A DNA stretch of 64,000 bases from Paenibacillus illinoisensis NBRC 15959 (GTDB lineage: Bacteria; Bacillota; Bacilli; Paenibacillales; Paenibacillaceae): contig NZ_BIME01000001.1 in the NCBI RefSeq assembly GCF_004000925.1, forward strand, positions 310,001-374,000. The letters run 5' to 3'. The notes under the pieces were generated by a model, which worked only from the letters and a program-made list of their open reading frames with translations, had not been told where the DNA came from and did not search any database. Positions 59,714 through 64,000 of the stretch are shown in pieces. Made by a program: the position numbers and the translations under genes. Within the stretch, counting starts at the first letter, position 1, and each line of letters begins with the position of its first letter.

Positions 59714-61357
59714 TTATTTATTGGCATTAATGACTTCATTGACTTCCTGTGTAATCTGATCTCCGCCAAGTTTTTTCCAGTTGGCCACAAAGTTATCAAA
59801 TTCATCAATCGACAGGTTGCCATAGATAATCTTCAAAAATGTCTCCGCTCTAAGCTTATCCAGTGTAGCCTGCTTCGTATTCATGGTTCTGGTTGGTGCA
59901 TAAATAAATTCATTCATCACGATAAGGTCATTGTCACGGTAGTACTTAATCACGCCTTGTGAGCTCTCCGGTCCAAAGATGCGTTCCATATGCCATTTAT
60001 CCAGATTGCCGTTACGGTAATCCATAATATCATCATAGAACAGTTTCGCTTCAAGCCCAAGCCCAGATATGTCTCCCGTTTTCAGGGCCTGTTCCACTTC
60101 ATCCTGGGCCTTTACGTTTTTGTTGGCAGGCAGATTGGACACCGTTGCATTATGAAAACCAAGCCCGGTTAAACCATTCAAATAATCTGCGCGTTCCTTC
60201 TCGGCAGATTCTCCGAACATCTTCTCTGCCTGGAAATTCAGCAATTTAATGAGTGCTTCCGGATGCTCATACCCTTTGCGGACAGCGAAAATGCCGCCCA
60301 GGCTAAGGTGATTTTGCGTTTTGGCTGGCTGATCATCAATGGATTGTACCGGATACGGCATCCAGTCTACGTTCTGATCTTTCTTAATCATGCTGCTAAC
60401 TTGGAACGGTGCCCATTGCGGCAAAAAGAACATCCCAGACTTCCCTGCGTTCACGTCTTCCATCATTTTCGCAAAATCTTTCACCCCAAATTCGGGATCC
60501 AGCACGCCTTTTTGATACAGGTTCTGCAGTTCTCTCAAGCCTTCCTTCACTTCAGGCTGGATAGTACCATTCACAACCTGACCCGATGCATCCTTGATCC
60601 AGGTTTCGAGATACCCATGATACCCCAGCAGGAACGCATTGATTGGCAAATCCTTGTTCAGCGCGATCCCGTACGTATCATCTTTACCATTGCCATCCGG
60701 ATCTTCGAACGTGAACGCTTCCGCAATTTGGATGACATCCTGCATCGATTTTGGCGCTTCAAGCCCTACCTTTTTCAGCCAGTCCTGTCTGATCCAAATC
60801 ATGTCCGATGAATCAAGTGAACCGGGAAAACTCACCATCGCGTAAATCTTGCCATCTTTGGTCACCGGTTTCAATCCTGCTCCGTCTTCTGCAGACATAA
60901 ATTCCTTGACCAGATCCGATGCGTATTTATCATATACTTCCGTTAAGTCCTCAAGCATGCCCGCTTCATGTAATTGCTCGAACTGCACCGCACTTACTTT
61001 CAATACGTCAGGCAAATCTCCGCTTGCAAGGGTCACATTCATTTTATCGTTGTAATTGGCATCCGGCACAATCCAGTCATACGTAACTTCAATGCCGAGC
61101 TCGTCCTTGTAACCGCGGGTCCAAATATTGTTCGCGTGTGTATCCCCTTGAGCAAGTGATTCCTTACCCGTTTCGTTCATCGTCGAGGTTAATTTAATTG
61201 GCGGGTCATACTTGGTGAGTGGTCCTCCCGCATCCTGCTGGGTACTGGGCTTGGTTTCGCTCTCTGCATTACCAGCACCTGATGAACAGGCTGCAAGAGT
61301 CCCTGCCAGGATCATGCTAAGCGATAACAATGAAAGCCTTTTGAATGACATATTCAT
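59714..61357 (-). CDS. Extracellular sugar-binding lipoprotein (LplA-like)
   Basis: A 547-residue binding protein. Signal peptide with lipobox LAAC (Cys at about residue 24), then a Ser/Gln-rich linker. YNDKMNVTLASGDLPDVLKV near residue 100, DMIWIRQDWLKKVGLEAPKS near 185 and FEDPDGNGKDDTYGIAL near 215 (a calcium-like DxDxNGxxD loop common in these proteins) are typical. GGGGG lies before the ATG at 61355-61357; the longest frame starts 15 codons earlier. Only a two-component system is nearby; no permease gene is in the window, so it either serves a distant transporter or acts as the sensor input. Confidence 0.9.
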   Translation of the reverse strand: MNMSFKRLSLLSLSMILAGTLAACSSGAGNAESETKPSTQQDAGGPLTKYDPPIKLTSTMNETGKESLAQGDTHANNIWTRGYKDELGIEVTYDWIVPDANYNDKMNVTLASGDLPDVLKVSAVQFEQLHEAGMLEDLTEVYDKYASDLVKEFMSAEDGAGLKPVTKDGKIYAMVSFPGSLDSSDMIWIRQDWLKKVGLEAPKSMQDVIQIAEAFTFEDPDGNGKDDTYGIALNKDLPINAFLLGYHGYLETWIKDASGQVVNGTIQPEVKEGLRELQNLYQKGVLDPEFGVKDFAKMMEDVNAGKSGMFFLPQWAPFQVSSMIKKDQNVDWMPYPVQSIDDQPAKTQNHLSLGGIFAVRKGYEHPEALIKLLNFQAEKMFGESAEKERADYLNGLTGLGFHNATVSNLPANKNVKAQDEVEQALKTGDISGLGLEAKLFYDDIMDYRNGNLDKWHMERIFGPESSQGVIKYYRDNDLIVMNEFIYAPTRTMNTKQATLDKLRAETFLKIIYGNLSIDEFDNFVANWKKLGGDQITQEVNEVINANK

Positions 61358-61410
61358 ATGATGAATCCCCCTTTTTGTTCCTCCCGTGAGGTATGTGTTC
61401 ATTGTATAAA

Positions 61411-61424
61411 GAAAGCGCTATCAG
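61411..61424. promoter_or_regulatory. Consensus cre site upstream of the sugar-binding lipoprotein
   Basis: AGAAAGCGCTATCA, reverse TGATAGCGCTTTCT, fits the CcpA consensus TGWNANCGNTNWCW at every defined position, about 54 bp before the gene start. Confidence 0.7.
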
Positions 61425-61479
61425 CACGAGTGGATCTCGTTTACATCTGGTATCTTTGATTTACCATTTGACACGTATT

Positions 61480-63138
61480 TTAACTTTTTTGATCCCTGTA
61501 CTCCTGAGGCGTGCAGCCGATTGCTTTTTTGAAAAAACGATAAAAGTAATGCTGGTCACTGAAGCCGACCTTGGCGGAAATCTCATGCATTTTACACGAA
61601 GAACCGAGCAGCAGTTCCTTGCTTCGTTCAATGCGGCGATCATGAATATATTCCGAGATGCCTTTGCCCGTGATTCGTTTATACCAACGAGACAAGTACG
61701 AAGGATTGAGAGAGACTTCCTGTGCAATACGGGTAAGAGAGAGATCATCCTCCAGGTGATGCTTGATGTATTGATGGATTGAGATCAAGATTTGAGACTG
61801 ATCATTCAGCCGGGTATCGCTCCGCTTCGATATCATCCATTCAAAGGCAGACTGATAGAAGATAACGAGTTCGGGCCACGGTGTATGGATATCAAAATGC
61901 AGCATGCGGGAGAGACCCATCTCTTCCTTCGCAGATTCGTATAAACCCAATTCATGAAGCAGTTCAATCAAGATATTCCCTGCTTCGGTATATACCTTCA
62001 TTCGAAAGAACGGATCTTGAAGCCCCTCCTTCGAACTCTCAGTCCATTTCTGAAAAGAATTCATCCATTCTCTGTCCCCTGCTGCGACATGCTGCTTGAC
62101 CTGATCCAGATGCAGCGACGCAACCGCCTGCTGGCTCAGTGGGTTTGGTAGCAAGTTCATATCCGGCTGCACGTTGACACGAAGCAGCTTTTCCATCCCG
62201 AGTCCAGGTCCTTCATGAATGGATAATCGCAACTGCGCGATGGCCTGATTCAGATCTATCCAAGCTACAGCCTGTTCACTCACCATGATCGATACAGAGA
62301 GGTTAAGGCAATCTGCACAAGATTGCTGCACAGACTCGAGCGTTCCATAGACAAAGCGAAGCGTTTGCTCCCACTGTTCCTGTGCATTCCCACGATACGC
62401 TGTACTTTCCGCAGCTGGCTGGATCAAACAAGCAATGACCTGATAATCCAGATCAATCGCCTTGACTGTCGACTTGTCCTGCAGCAGCTCCTCTGCCACA
62501 TTGGCCACAGCATACCTGATTAAGCTCCGATCGGCCTGCGTCTGATAGTTGTTCCAATCCTCCACCCTTATAATGACCGGAAGAACGGGTTCCCCAGAAT
62601 GAAAGGGAAGCTGCACGGCATCCAGTTCCTCCTGAAGCGAGGCGATATCATGCCTTTCCGTTCGCTTCATAAGATCGAGCATTAACTGACGCTGCAGCTG
62701 GGGCAGGGCTCTGGGCAGCTTGCTGCGAAACCAGGCATTCTGGTACCTGAAATCATTTTCTTCCGAAATTTGAGCCAAAGCGCGTTCTACTGCCGTACGT
62801 ATATGATTCATGCCCTCCGTCTTGAGGAGATAATCCACCACACAGGGATTACGTATCGCCTGATGTGCATAATCGAATTCATTATGGCCTGTCAGCAGCA
62901 ATACTTTGCATCTGGGCCATCGGTCCATGATTTTCTCAATGAGCTCCATGCCGTCCATTCCAGGCATACAGATATCGCTAAGCACAACATCCACCTTTAC
63001 CGAATTCAACCACTCGATTGCTTCGAAGGCAGATTGGGCCTTAATAATCTCCATGTCCTGAAAATTCGCCTTCTGGAAGAAGGCATATAGTCCGTCCAAA
63101 ATCACCGGTTCGTCATCAACGATCAGCATCCGCTGCAT
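61480..63138 (-). CDS. Response regulator, YesN type (REC plus AraC HTH)
   Basis: A 552-residue regulator. Receiver domain about 1-125 with LIVDDEPVILDG, the phosphorylated Asp in VDVVLSDICMPGMDGMEL near residue 56 and the LLTGHNEF switch near 84; a long middle part (about 130-440) of unknown fold; and a C-terminal double AraC helix-turn-helix (about 450-550; IAQEVSLNPSYLSRWYKR, EISAKVGFSDQHYFYRFFKK). GGGGAG precedes the ATG at 63136-63138. It overlaps the end of the kinase gene by 23 bases. It probably activates the lipoprotein gene downstream. Confidence 0.92.
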   Translation of the reverse strand: MQRMLIVDDEPVILDGLYAFFQKANFQDMEIIKAQSAFEAIEWLNSVKVDVVLSDICMPGMDGMELIEKIMDRWPRCKVLLLTGHNEFDYAHQAIRNPCVVDYLLKTEGMNHIRTAVERALAQISEENDFRYQNAWFRSKLPRALPQLQRQLMLDLMKRTERHDIASLQEELDAVQLPFHSGEPVLPVIIRVEDWNNYQTQADRSLIRYAVANVAEELLQDKSTVKAIDLDYQVIACLIQPAAESTAYRGNAQEQWEQTLRFVYGTLESVQQSCADCLNLSVSIMVSEQAVAWIDLNQAIAQLRLSIHEGPGLGMEKLLRVNVQPDMNLLPNPLSQQAVASLHLDQVKQHVAAGDREWMNSFQKWTESSKEGLQDPFFRMKVYTEAGNILIELLHELGLYESAKEEMGLSRMLHFDIHTPWPELVIFYQSAFEWMISKRSDTRLNDQSQILISIHQYIKHHLEDDLSLTRIAQEVSLNPSYLSRWYKRITGKGISEYIHDRRIERSKELLLGSSCKMHEISAKVGFSDQHYFYRFFKKAIGCTPQEYRDQKS

Positions 63139-64000
63139 GAGGCAGCTCCCCTTTCCATGGAACATTCACGACAATGCATAAACCACCCAATTCACTACGT
63201 CTTGCAGCGAGACCGTAATCTGCACCAAACTTGATTCTCAGCCTTTGGTTTACATTGATAAGCCCCGTAATTTCTTCATCTTCCTGTCGCTGCGCAGGCT
63301 CCCCAAAGGACTGATCAAGTTCAGCTAACATCTCATCCGTTAACTGATCACCATCATCTTCAATCCGAATGGACAGCCTGCCCTCTGCGGCCTGATAAGA
63401 GAGTTTAAGGATACCTCCCTGACTTCGTTTGGCAAGTGCATGTTCGAAGACATTCTCCACGATTGGCTGAACAATGACTCTCGGAATCGCAATCGATCTG
63501 TACACAGGGTTCATATCCTCAATGAGCAATTGTACTCTTGACCCGAATCGGATCTTCTGAATCGCAGCATAGACCATCGCATGGTCTACTTCTTCACCGA
63601 GAGAGACTTCTGTCCGAGAGTCACGGGACATATACCTGAAGTACTGACCCAGATAATCGGTAAACTCCTGAATTAATTCAACGTTCTCCACCTCCGCCAT
63701 CTGTTTAATACTGAACAGACTGTTGTATAGAAAGTGAGGCTGAATCTGGGATTGAAGATGTTTGAGCTCTGCTTCACTCGTTCGTATTCTGGCAACATAA
63801 TTTTCTTCAATCAAAAGATGTAAGCGCTCTATCATATGGTTGAAACGAGAGTATAAATATCCGAATTCATCCCGTCTTGAATGCGGAATACGGATGTCTG
63901 GCTGCCCTTGCTCCACCAGTCTGAATCCTTTGACAAGTGCAGATAACGGCTTGTGGATCGATTTATAAACAGATAATGAGAAGATGATAATAATGACCAC
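63116..64000 (-). CDS. Sensor histidine kinase, YesM type, C-terminal part (cut by window end)
   Basis: The visible 294 residues start inside the last transmembrane helix (IIIIFSLSVY), followed by a HAMP domain (PLSALVKGFRLVEQGQ), the His_kinase signature QSQIQPHFLYNSL with the phosphorylated His, the N-box IVQPIVENVFEHAL and the G-box EDDGDQLTDEM. These are the marks of LytS/YesM-type kinases. The N-terminal sensor domain lies beyond base 64000. The gene is read first and is followed, with overlap, by the YesN-type regulator, so the two form one signalling unit for an external sugar. Confidence 0.92.
   Translation of the reverse strand: MVIIIIFSLSVYKSIHKPLSALVKGFRLVEQGQPDIRIPHSRRDEFGYLYSRFNHMIERLHLLIEENYVARIRTSEAELKHLQSQIQPHFLYNSLFSIKQMAEVENVELIQEFTDYLGQYFRYMSRDSRTEVSLGEEVDHAMVYAAIQKIRFGSRVQLLIEDMNPVYRSIAIPRVIVQPIVENVFEHALAKRSQGGILKLSYQAAEGRLSIRIEDDGDQLTDEMLAELDQSFGEPAQRQEDEEITGLINVNQRLRIKFGADYGLAARRSELGGLCIVVNVPWKGELPHAADADR

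Noticed and set aside
1..64000. tRNA, rRNA, CRISPR, prophage, replication origin
   Set aside because: None of the characteristic sequences, repeat arrays or structural gene sets was seen on either strand.

Overview
The window looks like a chromosomal segment of a spore-forming Bacillales bacterium, most likely Paenibacillus or a close relative. This is inferred from family content: moderate GC, very strong GGAGG ribosome binding sites with many TTG and GTG starts, YesM/YesN-type two-component systems beside Lpl-type sugar-binding lipoproteins, several AraC, LacI, ROK and GntR regulators next to glycoside hydrolase genes, a bacillopeptidase F (Bpr) orthologue, a CgeB-like spore maturation protein and a DUF4023 protein. 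I see no tRNA, rRNA, CRISPR array or prophage. The only mobile DNA is a decayed 407-bp IS3-family remnant.

Layout. 1-6540: an oxidoreductase cut by the window edge, a TetR/MFS drug-efflux pair, a cytochrome P450 with palindromic operators next to a second TetR gene, and a small DAO-oxidoreductase operon. 6780-13817: an AraC gene convergent with a six-gene minus-strand run (GT2, class III aminotransferase, zinc alcohol dehydrogenase, MFS exporter, DUF1349, HAD phosphatase). I could not match this run to a named pathway; it is the best candidate for an undescribed biosynthesis and export system. 14000-15400: a secreted BNR_4-type protein that could be a polysaccharide lyase. 15645-20887: LysR, DapA-family lyase, AEC transporter and NAD-malic enzyme, with the IS remnant sitting in the loop of what was a shared terminator. 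21193-24229: a small membrane protein, a GT2 enzyme and two putative surface proteins.

24462-32456: a self-contained peptide uptake and degradation operon (GntR/FadR regulator, M20 amidohydrolase, family-5 binding lipoprotein, two permeases, S9 peptidase, small protein) without its own ATPases. 32669-35723: Gfo/Idh/MocA, AraC, Gfo/Idh/MocA operon. 36025-41259: a 1744-residue Bpr protease with an extra FN3/MAM-like module and a leader of about 390 nt that contains a start-stop (ATG TAA) element. 41921-44333: GH29 fucosidase and a divergent AraC. 44420-47212: WbsX-like and CgeB-like glycosylation proteins and a divergent repeat-rich fibre protein. 47299-53427: a LacI-controlled operon for oligosaccharide import and GH30 hydrolysis, with two perfect palindromic operators.

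53534-59601: mixed small genes: a thioredoxin-like protein, a 42-residue secreted peptide that resembles Phr precursors in layout, a pentapeptide-repeat protein, DUF3817, a ROK regulator, an MFS transporter, a TrmB-type regulator, a DUF4023 protein and a short hypothetical. 59714-64000: a YesM-type sensor kinase (cut by the window end), a YesN-type response regulator and a sugar-binding lipoprotein with a consensus cre site in front of it. Overall the segment is built for sensing, importing and trimming plant or microbial glycans and peptides, with some cell or spore surface glycosylation. Where I moved a start away from the longest possible reading frame, it was because a Shine-Dalgarno sequence sits at proper spacing before an internal start codon.
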